Of a stretch of DNA of 64,000 nucleotides, positions 16,245-24,961 are shown piece by piece. The translations under genes and the position numbers were made by a program. Location of the stretch: assembly GCF_051488665.1 (NCBI RefSeq), contig NZ_JBPSEG010000002.1, positions 310,001-374,000 on the forward strand. Direction: 5' to 3'. The stretch comes from Melioribacter sp051488665. GTDB taxonomy: Bacteria; Bacteroidota; Ignavibacteria; Ignavibacteriales; Melioribacteraceae. Position 1 is the first letter of the stretch; each line of letters begins with the position of its first letter. Below the pieces are notes generated by a model. The model saw only the letters and a program-made list of their open reading frames with translations. It ran no database searches and was not told where the DNA came from.

Positions 16245-18293
16245 CTATTTAGCCAGGCGCCCCGGCGAAACGGAAGAATCGATTTCAATTATTTTTACCT
16301 TGTCTTTTTCGTCTGTATCGAGAGCGAGAATCATTCCTTGCGATTCGATTCCGAAAAGCTTCGCCGGCTTTAGATTTCCGACTATAAGCAAGTTCTTTCC
16401 TACTAATTCTTCGGGACTGTAACTTTTTGCAATTCCCGCCACTACCTGTCGTTCGCCGTCGCCGGTGTTCAATTTTAATTTAAGAAGCTTATCGCTCTTC
16501 GGAACTTTTTCGGCTTCGATAACTTTAGCCACGATCAGTTTGACTTTCTTGAAGTCGTCTATCGAAATCAATTCGTCTTCTTTTGCAGGTTCTCCCTCTT
16601 CCAGTTTTGAAATCTGTTCTTCAATTATTTTGTCTTCAATTTTAGTAAAGAGTATTTCGGGCTTCTTCAATTCCCTGCCCGGTTCGAGACGGAACCGACC
16701 GGCTTCATACCACGGGACTCTTTCCGCGCCAAGCATATTGAATATTTTTTGAGACGTAAAAGGAATAACAGGTTCAAATATTTCCGCCAGAGTGTAGATT
16801 GTATTAAGACAAACGTTAATCGTAGCGGCGCATTTGCTTTTGTCTTTCTTTACCGTTATCCACGGTTCGGAATCGTTGAAATACTTGTTTGCCGCTCTTG
16901 CGAGACTCATCATTTCAAAGACGGCGTCTTTAATTTTATATCTCTCGATTAATTCGCCTACTTTTGACGGATAATTTTTTACCAGTTCAATCATTTCCCT
17001 GTCGATATCCTCGAGTTTATCAACGGGCGGAACTTTCCCTTCGAAATGTTTGAACGCGAACGTAAACGTGCGATTAATAAAATTGCCAAGTATGTCGGCT
17101 AGTTCGCCGTTGTTGCGGGATTGAAATTCTTTCCAGTAAAAATCCGTATCCTTATTCTCGGGCAGGTTTGCCGCCAAAGTATATCTCAAAGGATCCGGCG
17201 GAAACATATCGAGGAATTCCAGAACGTCAACGCCCCAGCCTCTCGATTTTGAAAACTTCTTACTTTCAAAATTCAGGAATTCGTTCGCAGGAACGTTCTG
17301 CGGCAATATATATTTGTCTTCATTGTAATCGTTCCAAGCCATCAGCATGGCGGGAAAAATAATTGTATGGAAAACAATGTTATCTTTTCCGATGAAAGCC
17401 ACATATTTTGTTTCGGGATTCTGCCAGTAATTTTTCCATAAGTCGGGTTGATTTCTTTTTTCCGAAAGTTCTTTGGTTGCAGAAATATAACCGAGGACAG
17501 CTTCGAACCATACATAGATTACTTTTCCTTCGGCATTTTCGAGAGGCACTTTAATGCCCCAATCGAGATCTCTCGTCACGGCTCTGTCTTTCAAGCCGTC
17601 CTTAAACCAACCGCGGCAATATTGAAGCACGTTTTCTTTCCAGCCGTATTTTTTGTTCATCTCGTCGATATACTTTTCGAGACGCTCCTGAAATTTACCG
17701 AGGGGGAAATACCAGTGCGAAGTTTCCTTTAATACGGGCGTTTCACCGGTAATTTTACTTTTGGGATTTTTCAATTCCGAAGGTTCGTATAACGATCCGC
17801 ATTTTTCGCACTCGTCGCTCCTGGCTTCTTCGTTGCCGCATTTCGGGCATGTGCCTTCGACGTATCTGTCGGGTAAAAACATTTTGGCTTTCGGATCGTA
17901 AAACTGCATCGATTTTTTTTCGACGAGCAGACCGTTATCGTAAAAACATTTGAAAAATTCCTGAGCCGTTTTATGATGAATCGGAATGCTGGTTCTCGAA
18001 TAGATATCGAAGCTCATACCGAATTTTTCGAAAGCCTGTTTATTGAGTTCATGATATCTGTCGATAATTACTTTAGGACTAACTTTTTCTTTATCCGCTG
18101 TAATTGTAATAGGCACGCCGTGCTCATCCGAGCCGCAAATATAAATCACATCGTCGCCTTTAAGCCGTTTGTAACGCACATAAATATCGGCAGGCAAATA
18201 AGCTCCGCTCAAATGTCCGAGATGAATTCTGCCGTTTGCGTAAGGCAGAGCCGAGGTAACGAGCACCTTTTCCTTCTTCAATTTTTCACTCAT
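16245..18293 (-). CDS. metG: methionyl-tRNA synthetase
   Basis: 682 residues, class I. The HIGH-like motif is HLGH (24-27) and the KMSKS loop appears as FSKSRG. A zinc knuckle with CPKCG and CEKCG pairs is visible in the first third. The C-terminal 110 residues form an EMAP-II/Trbp111-like tRNA-binding domain (FKKVKLIVAKVIEAEKVPKS), as in dimeric long-form MetG. It charges tRNA-Met for initiation and elongation. It is the first gene of the envelope operon, which puts a translation gene in front of envelope chaperones. Confidence 0.96.
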   Translation of the reverse strand: MSEKLKKEKVLVTSALPYANGRIHLGHLSGAYLPADIYVRYKRLKGDDVIYICGSDEHGVPITITADKEKVSPKVIIDRYHELNKQAFEKFGMSFDIYSRTSIPIHHKTAQEFFKCFYDNGLLVEKKSMQFYDPKAKMFLPDRYVEGTCPKCGNEEARSDECEKCGSLYEPSELKNPKSKITGETPVLKETSHWYFPLGKFQERLEKYIDEMNKKYGWKENVLQYCRGWFKDGLKDRAVTRDLDWGIKVPLENAEGKVIYVWFEAVLGYISATKELSEKRNQPDLWKNYWQNPETKYVAFIGKDNIVFHTIIFPAMLMAWNDYNEDKYILPQNVPANEFLNFESKKFSKSRGWGVDVLEFLDMFPPDPLRYTLAANLPENKDTDFYWKEFQSRNNGELADILGNFINRTFTFAFKHFEGKVPPVDKLEDIDREMIELVKNYPSKVGELIERYKIKDAVFEMMSLARAANKYFNDSEPWITVKKDKSKCAATINVCLNTIYTLAEIFEPVIPFTSQKIFNMLGAERVPWYEAGRFRLEPGRELKKPEILFTKIEDKIIEEQISKLEEGEPAKEDELISIDDFKKVKLIVAKVIEAEKVPKSDKLLKLKLNTGDGERQVVAGIAKSYSPEELVGKNLLIVGNLKPAKLFGIESQGMILALDTDEKDKVKIIEIDSSVSPGRLAK

Positions 18294-18312
18294 TTTTATT
18301 AATGATTGAAGG

Positions 18313-18320
18313 CAAATATA
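18313..18320 (-). promoter_or_regulatory. -7-like element TATATTTG upstream of metG
   Basis: Perfect TAnnTTTG match on the minus strand, 19 nt before the metG ATG. No convincing -33 TTG is present at 19-21 nt upstream, so this is only a half site. If used, the leader would be very short. Confidence 0.3.
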
Positions 18321-18381
18321 AGAAATTTCCCAGAATAGAATTGAAACAGACTGCGGGTTAAAATGATTTGTTGTATTAAGC

Positions 18382-18405
18382 GCCCGGCGATCTCAACCGC
18401 CGGGC
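18382..18405 (-). terminator. terminator after the acyl-CoA ligase gene
   Basis: Perfect GC-rich 8-bp stem (GCCCGGCG, 18382-18389, with 18398-18405) and an 8-nt loop, 22 nt after the ligase stop. The minus-strand continuation TTAATAC has only a weak T-tract, so efficiency is uncertain. Confidence 0.6.
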
Positions 18406-18427
18406 ATTGAGAATATCAAAGACCGGA

Positions 18428-20251
18428 TTACCCTTCCAAGCCTTTATACATTTCGTCGATTAAGTCGCGATATCTTTCTTCTATCACTTTTCTTTTTACT
18501 TTTAAAGACGGAGTAAGTTCGCCGTCTTCAATAGTAAACGGTTTGTCCAGCAAGGTAAATTTGCGCACCCTTTCGAAAGAAGAAAGCTTCTTCTGGAACT
18601 GTTCAAGTTCTTTGTCGAGCAATTCGTAGATTTGCTTCATTTTAACGAGTTCTTTTTCATCTTTATACTGTATCCTGTTGGCGTCCGCATATTCTTTCAG
18701 GGCTTCGAAATCGGGAACTATCAATGCCGTAATGAACATTCTGCGGTCGCCGATAATTACAAATTGTTCTATGTATTTACTTGCAAGAAACATGCTTTCT
18801 ATCGGAGTTGGAGCCACGTATTTACCCTGACTCGTCTTGAACAAGTGCTTTTTTCTGTCCGTAATGATCAGAAATCCTTCGGCATCAAACACGCCGATAT
18901 CGCCAGTATGGAGCCAGCCGTCTTTAATAGTCTCCTCGGTTTCTTTTTTATTTTTATAATATCCCTGCATGATGTTGGGGCCGTGCGCCAGTATTTCGCC
19001 GTCTTTGGCAATTTTCACTTCGACGCCGGGTAAAGGCTTACCGACCGTTCCGAATTTATAATCGTTCAGTCTGTTAACAGCAATTACGGGAGAAGATTCC
19101 GTCAAACCGTAGCCTTCGATAATAAGAATTCCCGCTGCTTCGAAAAATATACCAAGTTCTCTTGCCAAGGCGGCGCCGCCCGATATAAAGAATCTCATTC
19201 TTCCGCCAGTTCTTTCGCGCAGCTTAGAAAGCACGAGTTTGTCGGCAAGTTTGTGTTTCAAAGTCAATGACACTGGAACCGGCTGTCCCGATTTTCTTGC
19301 CAGTTGATATTCTTTGCCGGTTTCAATCGCCCAATTAAAAATTTTCTGTTTCTTTTCAGATTGATTTTCGATGTTCCTTTTGATTTTGGTGTACATTCTT
19401 TCGAAGAGCCGCGGAACTGCCGTCATTATTGTAGGCCGTATTTCGAGCATGTTCGATGCAATTTTTTCAATCGATTCCGCGTATGCTATCGTACCTCCGC
19501 ACGAAAATGCAGTGTAGTATCCCGCCATTCTTTCGAAAATATGGCACAAAGGAAGGAAGGAAAGAAAGATATCATTCTCATCGATGTCGAAAACTTCATG
19601 CGCCGCTTTGACATTCGATACAATATTCTTATGCGTAAGCATTACGCCTTTCGGCTCGCCCGTTGTGCCGGATGTGTAAATAATAGTGCAAAGCTGATTC
19701 TCGTCCACCAATTCGCTTTTATCTTTGAAATATCCGGGATTTTCTTTTCGAAACTCTCTTCCTTTATTTAAGATATCTTCAAATGCATAGACGCCCTTGT
19801 CAGGAGATTTTTCGGCGTTGTTCATTACTATAATAAACTTGAGGTGTTTACACTTGTCCTTTATCTTCAAAATTTTGTTGAGATGAAATTTATTGGAAAC
19901 AAATATGCCCACAGCTTCGGAATTATTGAGAATAAACTCGATAGTGTCAGCGGTTGAAATCGGATACAAAGGCACGTCAATGGCTCCGAGTCCGAGAATC
20001 GCCATGTCTGCATAGACCCATTCGGGTCTGTTCTCGGAAATTATCGCTATTTTATCGTCTTTTTTAACGCCCATCGATGCCAATCCGCAAGCCAATAACT
20101 CCGTTTCTTCATACAGACGGTCGTAACCGATGTCGACCCATTTGTCTTTCTCCTTGTATTTGAGCGCGGGTTTTTCTTTTCCTTTACCAAATTCAACGGC
20201 TATAATATGAAATAATTCAGGAATGGTTTTAAAGTCTTTTATTATAGGCAT
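18428..20251 (-). CDS. long-chain fatty acid-CoA ligase (AMP-forming)
   Basis: 607 residues from the ATG at 20251, which has GGGAG 5 nt upstream; an in-frame TTG four codons earlier is less likely. The AMP-binding P-loop YTSGTTGEPKG is at about 192-202, YGLTESSP marks the adenylate pocket, and TGDIGVFDAEGFLIITDRKK carries the hinge. These features define the FadD15/ACSL-type long ligases, which activate fatty acids to acyl-CoA. It stands alone between divergent and convergent neighbours, with its own terminator. Chain-length preference cannot be told. Confidence 0.9.
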   Translation of the reverse strand: MPIIKDFKTIPELFHIIAVEFGKGKEKPALKYKEKDKWVDIGYDRLYEETELLACGLASMGVKKDDKIAIISENRPEWVYADMAILGLGAIDVPLYPISTADTIEFILNNSEAVGIFVSNKFHLNKILKIKDKCKHLKFIIVMNNAEKSPDKGVYAFEDILNKGREFRKENPGYFKDKSELVDENQLCTIIYTSGTTGEPKGVMLTHKNIVSNVKAAHEVFDIDENDIFLSFLPLCHIFERMAGYYTAFSCGGTIAYAESIEKIASNMLEIRPTIMTAVPRLFERMYTKIKRNIENQSEKKQKIFNWAIETGKEYQLARKSGQPVPVSLTLKHKLADKLVLSKLRERTGGRMRFFISGGAALARELGIFFEAAGILIIEGYGLTESSPVIAVNRLNDYKFGTVGKPLPGVEVKIAKDGEILAHGPNIMQGYYKNKKETEETIKDGWLHTGDIGVFDAEGFLIITDRKKHLFKTSQGKYVAPTPIESMFLASKYIEQFVIIGDRRMFITALIVPDFEALKEYADANRIQYKDEKELVKMKQIYELLDKELEQFQKKLSSFERVRKFTLLDKPFTIEDGELTPSLKVKRKVIEERYRDLIDEMYKGLEG

Positions 20252-20382
20252 ATCATCTCCCAAAATGTTTTATACAAGATAAACGGACAAAATAAAAAAG
20301 GCAATCAAAAAAGGACGGCAGCCATATTCGATTTTATCCTGACAATATTTTTGCTATAATTACGGATTAAAATTAATACAAT

Positions 20383-20997
20383 ATGCAATTTTTAAGAAAA
20401 TTATACGATTGGGTGCTTCACTGGTCGGAAACTCCCTACGGAGCGGCGGCATTGTTTCTGCTGGCTTTTGCAGAAGCGTCATTTTTCCCGATTCCACCCG
20501 ACGCGCTTTTGATAGCGCTTGTTCTCGGTTCCAGGGAAAAAGCTTTCAGATTCGCTTTAATTTGTACCGCGGCTTCGGTGCTGGGCGCAGCCGCGGGATT
20601 CGGTATCGGTCATTACTTGTGGTGGGATTCGCCGGAAAATTTTTCGGCTTTAGCCGATTTCTTTTTTGCCAACGTCCCCGGTTTTACTAAAGAATTATTT
20701 TTTAACGTACGTAATCTTTACAACGAGTGGAACTTCTGGATAATTTTTACGGCAGGATTTACTCCCATACCTTATAAAGTGTTTACAATCTCCGGCGGCG
20801 CTTTCGACATAAATTTTCTACTTTTCATAACAGCCTCGCTTGTAGGCAGAGGACTTCGTTTCTTTCTGGTTGCAGGACTGATATGGAAATTCGGCGAACA
20901 AATAAGAACCTTCATCGACAAATATTTCAACACGCTGGCTATTCTCTTTACTGTACTGTTAATAGGCGGATTTGTGGCAATAAAATATCTTATTTAA
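20383..20997 (+). CDS. DedA/YqaA-family membrane protein
   Basis: 204 residues with about five hydrophobic segments. Blocks typical of the VTT (DedA/SNARE-associated) family are present: an early FAEASFFPIPPDALLIAL, a central AGFTPIPYKVFTISGG and a late Arg/Gly-rich loop (GRGLRFF). YqaA/DedA proteins are linked to membrane phospholipid flipping and homeostasis. It is one of only two plus-strand genes here. It diverges from the acyl-CoA ligase and its stop overlaps the stop of the convergent small gene. A TATTTTTG element about 30 nt upstream could be a -7 box. Confidence 0.85.
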   Translation: MQFLRKLYDWVLHWSETPYGAAALFLLAFAEASFFPIPPDALLIALVLGSREKAFRFALICTAASVLGAAAGFGIGHYLWWDSPENFSALADFFFANVPGFTKELFFNVRNLYNEWNFWIIFTAGFTPIPYKVFTISGGAFDINFLLFITASLVGRGLRFFLVAGLIWKFGEQIRTFIDKYFNTLAILFTVLLIGGFVAIKYLI

Positions 20998-21323
20998 TCC
21001 GCTAAAATTTTTCCCTCGAGAACCGGAGTTACGCAAATCAAAGGATTGTCCGGCGCTTTGAAATAGTCAAAAATTTCCTCGTACAATTTGTAATGATATC
21101 CTTTGGATTCGAGTCGGGAGAATTTTCTGTAGGAGATAAATTTCCCTTTATCATTAACTGGCGCTTCGAAACGCGCTGCGCGCATGTAATCTTTCTTTGC
21201 CTGCTGTTTAAGAAAATTAATTTTTTCGGCGTCCGTGCCGTCTGCTTCGTATGAAATCGCTTTAAATCCGATTACTTCCTTGTTTTCTATTTCGACGTAA
21301 ATATTTAATATGGTTTCTTTCAT
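20994..21323 (-). CDS. conserved-looking small protein of unknown function
   Basis: 109 residues, no signal or membrane segment. The predicted pattern is beta strands at the start (ILNIYVEIENKEVIGFKAIS) followed by a charged helix and a Tyr-rich end (YHYKLYEEIFDYF). I do not recognise the family. Codon use matches its neighbours and the frame is intact, so it is probably real. Its stop overlaps the DedA stop by 4 nt (convergent). The fumC terminator lies just upstream of its ATG, so it needs its own promoter or read-through. Confidence 0.6.
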   Translation of the reverse strand: MKETILNIYVEIENKEVIGFKAISYEADGTDAEKINFLKQQAKKDYMRAARFEAPVNDKGKFISYRKFSRLESKGYHYKLYEEIFDYFKAPDNPLICVTPVLEGKILAD

Positions 21324-21330
21324 AAAAATA

Positions 21331-21361
21331 AAGGCTGCCCTTTTGAATAAAGGACAGCCTT
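21331..21361 (-). terminator. terminator of fumC
   Basis: Hairpin with arms AAGGCTG (21331-21337) and CAGCCTT (21355-21361), extended inward by CCTTT/AAAGG after one mismatch. On the minus strand it is followed by TATTTTTATG. It lies 14 nt after the fumC stop. Confidence 0.8.
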
Positions 21362-21375
21362 CTTTGCCTTATAAT

Positions 21376-22770
21376 TTATTTTTTGTTCGGACCGACCATA
21401 TTTTCCGGTCGTACGTATTTGTCAAATTCTTCTTCAGTCAAGAGTCCCAGTTCGACAGCGGCTTGCTTAAGAGTTTTATTCTCGGCATAAGCTTTCTTTG
21501 CTACTTTGGCGGCATTATCGTATCCGATGACGGGATTCAATGCAGTAACAAGCATAAGCGAATTGTTCAGATTCTTGTTAATTACTTCTTTGTTCGGTTT
21601 TATACCGACTACGCAGTTGTCGGTAAAGCTTTCGCACGCGTCTGCAATAAGTCGTATCGACTGAAGAATATTGAAAGCGATAACCGGCATAAAGACGTTA
21701 AGTTCGAAATTGCCGCTTGCGCCGGCAAAGTTTATCGTAACATCGTTGCCGAATACCTGCGTACAAACCATAGTCATAGCTTCGGATTGAGTCGGATTTA
21801 CTTTCCCGGGCATTATAGAGCTGCCGGGTTCGTTAGCAGGCAAAATAATTTCTCCGATGCCGCAGCGGGGTCCCGAACCGAGCCATCGAATGTCGTTGGC
21901 AATTTTCATCAAAGATGCCGCTATGGTTTTCAGAACGCCGCTGAATTCCACAAGCGCGTCTTTGCCAGCCATAGCCTCGAATTTATTCGGAGCGGTACGG
22001 AAAGGTTTGCCTGTAAGCTCCGAAATTTTTTGAGCCGCTTTAACGGCATAATCAGGATGCGTATTCAAACCCGTTCCAACAGCAGTTCCTCCGAGAGGTA
22101 TTTCGTAAAGGCGATTCAACGCGTCGTTTATTCTTGCCAATCCGTTAGTTAATTGTTGCGCATAACCCGAAAATTCCTGTCCCAAAGTCAGCGGCGTAGC
22201 GTCCATCAAATGAGTTCTTCCGATTTTAATTATCGGCTCGAACTCTTTTGCCTTTTCCTGCAGCGCGTCTCTTAATTTTGTGATCATCGGAATAAGTCGA
22301 CGATGAATTTCTTCAACTGCCGCAACATGAATAGCGGTCGGAAATGCGTCGTTTGTGGATTGGGACTTATTAACGTCGTCGTTAGGATGAATGGGAGTTT
22401 TGCTGCCGAGTTTCCCTCCGGCAATTTCAATCGCGCGGTTAGAAATAACTTCGTTTACATTCATATTCGTTTGCGTGCCGCTTCCGGTTTGCCATACTAC
22501 CAACGGAAAGTGCTCGTTCAGTTTTCCCTCTATAACTTCGTCGGCGGCTTTAATTATCAGATCTTTCTTTTCGTCCGGTAAAAGTCCCAGCTCGTTATTT
22601 GTCATCGCGGCGGCTTTCTTAACGATTGCAAGCGCTCTAATCAGTTCGAATGGAAATCTTTCGCCCCCGATTTTAAAATTTTGCAACGACCTTGCAGTCT
22701 GAGCGCCGTAATATTTGTCTGCGGGAACTTTAATTTCGCCCATGCTGTCGGTTTCAATTCTGTAATCCAT
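21376..22770 (-). CDS. fumC: fumarate hydratase, class II
   Basis: 464 residues, the usual length. The superfamily signature GSSIMPGKVNPT is in the central part (near residue 320), with the catalytic-region blocks TNMNVNEVISNRA, GRTHLMDATPLTLGQE and GGTAVGTGLNTHP. It converts fumarate and malate in the TCA cycle and is iron-independent, unlike class I. The ATG has AGGAG upstream. It is flanked by a terminator and is apparently a single-gene unit. Aspartase is related, but the signature context and N-terminus are those of FumC. Confidence 0.96.
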   Translation of the reverse strand: MDYRIETDSMGEIKVPADKYYGAQTARSLQNFKIGGERFPFELIRALAIVKKAAAMTNNELGLLPDEKKDLIIKAADEVIEGKLNEHFPLVVWQTGSGTQTNMNVNEVISNRAIEIAGGKLGSKTPIHPNDDVNKSQSTNDAFPTAIHVAAVEEIHRRLIPMITKLRDALQEKAKEFEPIIKIGRTHLMDATPLTLGQEFSGYAQQLTNGLARINDALNRLYEIPLGGTAVGTGLNTHPDYAVKAAQKISELTGKPFRTAPNKFEAMAGKDALVEFSGVLKTIAASLMKIANDIRWLGSGPRCGIGEIILPANEPGSSIMPGKVNPTQSEAMTMVCTQVFGNDVTINFAGASGNFELNVFMPVIAFNILQSIRLIADACESFTDNCVVGIKPNKEVINKNLNNSLMLVTALNPVIGYDNAAKVAKKAYAENKTLKQAAVELGLLTEEEFDKYVRPENMVGPNKK

Positions 22771-22844
22771 CTTTGACTCCTATAAATTTGATTAGATGCC
22801 ACAAATTAATGGAATGAATAAATTAATGCAATCGTTAATATCGG

Positions 22845-23519
22845 TTATTGTGATAGGGGAAAACGGCGGGCGCCGATAAATCTTTTTTTGTAATAATTTT
22901 CGTCCAGCGAAGAAATGGTAACGCCCAGCGTCCTGCTCGAATGGATGAATTCCCGGTTTCCAAGATAAATTCCCACATGCCCGGGATAACTTCGTTTGGA
23001 AGTATTAAAAAACACAAGGTCGCCGAATTTTAATTCGTTTTCATTAACGCTTGTACCGGCGGCGAATTGTTCTTTTGCGGTACGTGGCAAATCTACGGAA
23101 AAGGCGCTCAATATTTGCTTGGTAAACGCCGAGCAATCAATGCCTTTATCCGAATTGCCGCCGTATTTATATGGAGCGTCGATATACTTGATTACTTCGA
23201 GAAGTAATTTTTCCCTGAACGAAATGGGCGCGCCGGAGCTTATCGTAGTTCTGTATTCTTCAATAAATTCTTCTTTATTGATGGAATTGATTTCTTCCGG
23301 CAACTCATCGAATTCAGAAACTCCGGAATCCGCAACCGGAACGTTATTATTCAACGTATCGCTTTTAAAGTTATCTTCGGAAGTAAACCTGGGCGTACGG
23401 TTTACTTCTTCCTTTTTTTCTTTCGGTTTGTTATATCTTACGGAAGAAGAAGTCGAAGAGCATCCGGTTGTCAGGACAATCGCAATGAGTAAAAGGGATA
23501 TAGCTATTTTCCTTGGCAT
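22845..23519 (-). CDS. NlpC/P60 peptidoglycan hydrolase, lipoprotein
   Basis: 224 residues. The lipobox ends at Cys20 (LTTGC) and is followed by a low-complexity Ser/Lys/Glu linker to about residue 95. The catalytic NlpC/P60 domain has Cys129 (GIDCSAF), His181 (GHVGIYLG) and a polar third site near His193 (FIHSS). Such enzymes cleave D-glutamyl-diamino acid bonds in peptide stems. It is last in the sigma-factor operon, 7 nt after rpoD. No SH3 domain is present. Confidence 0.9.
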   Translation of the reverse strand: MPRKIAISLLLIAIVLTTGCSSTSSSVRYNKPKEKKEEVNRTPRFTSEDNFKSDTLNNNVPVADSGVSEFDELPEEINSINKEEFIEEYRTTISSGAPISFREKLLLEVIKYIDAPYKYGGNSDKGIDCSAFTKQILSAFSVDLPRTAKEQFAAGTSVNENELKFGDLVFFNTSKRSYPGHVGIYLGNREFIHSSRTLGVTISSLDENYYKKRFIGARRFPLSQ

Positions 23520-23526
23520 CCGAGTT

Positions 23527-24381
23527 TTATCCCAGATATGCTCTTAAGTTTTTACTCCTGGAAGTATGCCTGAGACGTCTAATTGCTTTTTCCTTAATTT
23601 GCCGGACTCTTTCCCGCGTAAGGTTGAACTTTTCGCCAATTTCTTCGAGCGTAAGGGAATGTTCGCCGTTGAGTCCGAAATAGAGTTTTATGACTTCCGC
23701 TTCTCTGTCGGTTAAAGTTGAAAGCGCTCTCTCAATTTCTTTTTTCAGAGATTCCGACATCAAAGTCTGGTCGGGCGACGGAACTTCGTCGTTGGGCAGA
23801 ACGTCGAGCAGACTGTTTTCTTCGCCCTGGCTGAAAGGGGCGTCCATCGATATGTGTCTGCCGGCATTTTTAATTGCGTCGGCTACTTCGGAAACGTCCA
23901 TATTCAATTGTTCTGCGAGCTCCTCTGCATTCGGTTCCCTTTCGAATTCCTGGACAAGATTACTGTAAGCTTTGCCGATTTTGTTAAGCGCCCCGACCCT
24001 GTTGAGCGGAAGACGAACGATTCTCGACTGTTCTGCAAGCGCCTGTAGAATCGACTGCCTGATCCACCATACAGCGTACGAAATAAATTTGAAACCGCGT
24101 GTTTCGTCGAAACGTTTTGCCGCTTTTATCAGTCCCAGATTTCCTTCATTAATCAAATCTCCGAGCGACAGCCCCTGGTTTTGATATTGTTTTGCAACCG
24201 AGACAACGAATCTCAGATTTGCCTTGACGAGTTTTTCCAGAGCTTTCTGATCGCCTTTTTTTATTTTAATTGCCAGTTCAATTTCTTCCTCCGGAGTAAG
24301 CAATTCAACTTTACCGATTTCCTGCAGGTATTTATCGAGAGAAAGACTTTCACGATTTGTAAATTGTTTTGTGATTTTCAA
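23527..24381 (-). CDS. rpoD: primary sigma-70 factor (short RpoD/SigA type)
   Basis: 284 residues, the compact form found in Bacteroidota and relatives, with no acidic region 1.1. Region 1.2 is SLDKYLQEIGKV. Region 2 has DLINEGNLGLIKAAKRFD and the -10-binding block FKFISYAVWWIRQSI. Region 3 follows, then region 4 ends in the helix-turn-helix LTLEEIGEKFNLTRERVRQI. The start, ITKQFTNRESLSLDKYLQ, is very like RpoD of that group. This fits the TAnnTTTG promoters seen in the window. It lies 16 nt after a EutN gene in a mixed operon. Confidence 0.93.
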   Translation of the reverse strand: MKITKQFTNRESLSLDKYLQEIGKVELLTPEEEIELAIKIKKGDQKALEKLVKANLRFVVSVAKQYQNQGLSLGDLINEGNLGLIKAAKRFDETRGFKFISYAVWWIRQSILQALAEQSRIVRLPLNRVGALNKIGKAYSNLVQEFEREPNAEELAEQLNMDVSEVADAIKNAGRHISMDAPFSQGEENSLLDVLPNDEVPSPDQTLMSESLKKEIERALSTLTDREAEVIKLYFGLNGEHSLTLEEIGEKFNLTRERVRQIKEKAIRRLRHTSRSKNLRAYLG

Positions 24382-24397
24382 GATTCCTCTCCCCTAT

Positions 24398-24667
24398 CTA
24401 TTTTTCTGTATTTATAGAATCGACAATACCGACAATCGAAGCGTCCACGGGAGCCATATCCACATCGAGCGGAATAACAGCCTCGCTAGCCGTAACGTAA
24501 AAAATAATTTCGCCCGGACCTGCGCCGACCGTATCGAGAGCTATGATAGGACTCGCCGTATTTTCCAGTTCGTAATTGATCGGTTGAACCAGCTGCATTT
24601 TATAACCTGCAACGGCGTCATACTTTCTAGTAGCCCAGATTGTTCCGATCACTTTTCCCAGATGCAT
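24398..24667 (-). CDS. EutN/CcmL-type microcompartment vertex protein (second copy)
   Basis: 89 residues from the ATG at 24667 (MHLGKVIGTIWATRKYDAV). The frame is open upstream, but the extra residues overlap the neighbouring gene and are not family-like. The start KVIGTxWATRK, the ALDTVGAGPGE loop (44-53) and the ending IVGIVDSI are hallmarks of EutN/CcmL proteins, which form the pentameric vertices of bacterial microcompartments. No shell hexamer (BMC domain) gene is in the window. It is 10 nt after its paralogue and 16 nt before rpoD. Confidence 0.88.
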   Translation of the reverse strand: MHLGKVIGTIWATRKYDAVAGYKMQLVQPINYELENTASPIIALDTVGAGPGEIIFYVTASEAVIPLDVDMAPVDASIVGIVDSINTEK

Positions 24668-24677
24668 TAAATAATAC

Positions 24678-24959
24678 CTACTTATTATCGTTAATTGCGA
24701 CGTCAAGTTTATCAACAATAGCCATTATCACGGCGTCGACCGGTTTGTTTTTCGTAAAAGTAGTCTGTCTTGCCGAGCTGCCCTGAGCTACCAAAACCGT
24801 CTCTCCTATTCCAGCTCCCACAGAATCGACAGCTATTACAGTCGATGCTTTTGGGGTTAAATCGAGATTCAATTCGCGGACGATCAAGAATTTTGCGCCT
24901 ACCAGATTCTCGTCCTTACGCGTTGACCAGACCGTTCCAATTACCTTTCCGAGTACCAG
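24678..24959 (-). CDS. EutN/CcmL-type microcompartment vertex protein with an apparent CTG start
   Basis: 93 residues if translation starts at the CTG at 24959-24957, giving (M)VLGKVIGTVWSTRKDENLVG, the exact family N-terminus. GGGAGG lies 5 nt upstream, overlapping the PIN gene stop. No ATG, GTG or TTG is available at this position. The first in-frame alternative, a TTG at 24887, would delete the first beta strand and part of the core. The AVDSVGAGIGE loop is present. The paralogue downstream is about half identical by eye. It probably makes vertex pentamers alone or mixed with that copy. Confidence 0.82.
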   Translation of the reverse strand: MVLGKVIGTVWSTRKDENLVGAKFLIVRELNLDLTPKASTVIAVDSVGAGIGETVLVAQGSSARQTTFTKNKPVDAVIMAIVDKLDVAINDNK

Positions 24960-24961
24960 AA

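Noticed and set aside
21310..22152. 280-codon plus-strand open frame opposite fumC
   Set aside because: Overlaps a well-supported fumarase and its terminator; no recognisable domain.
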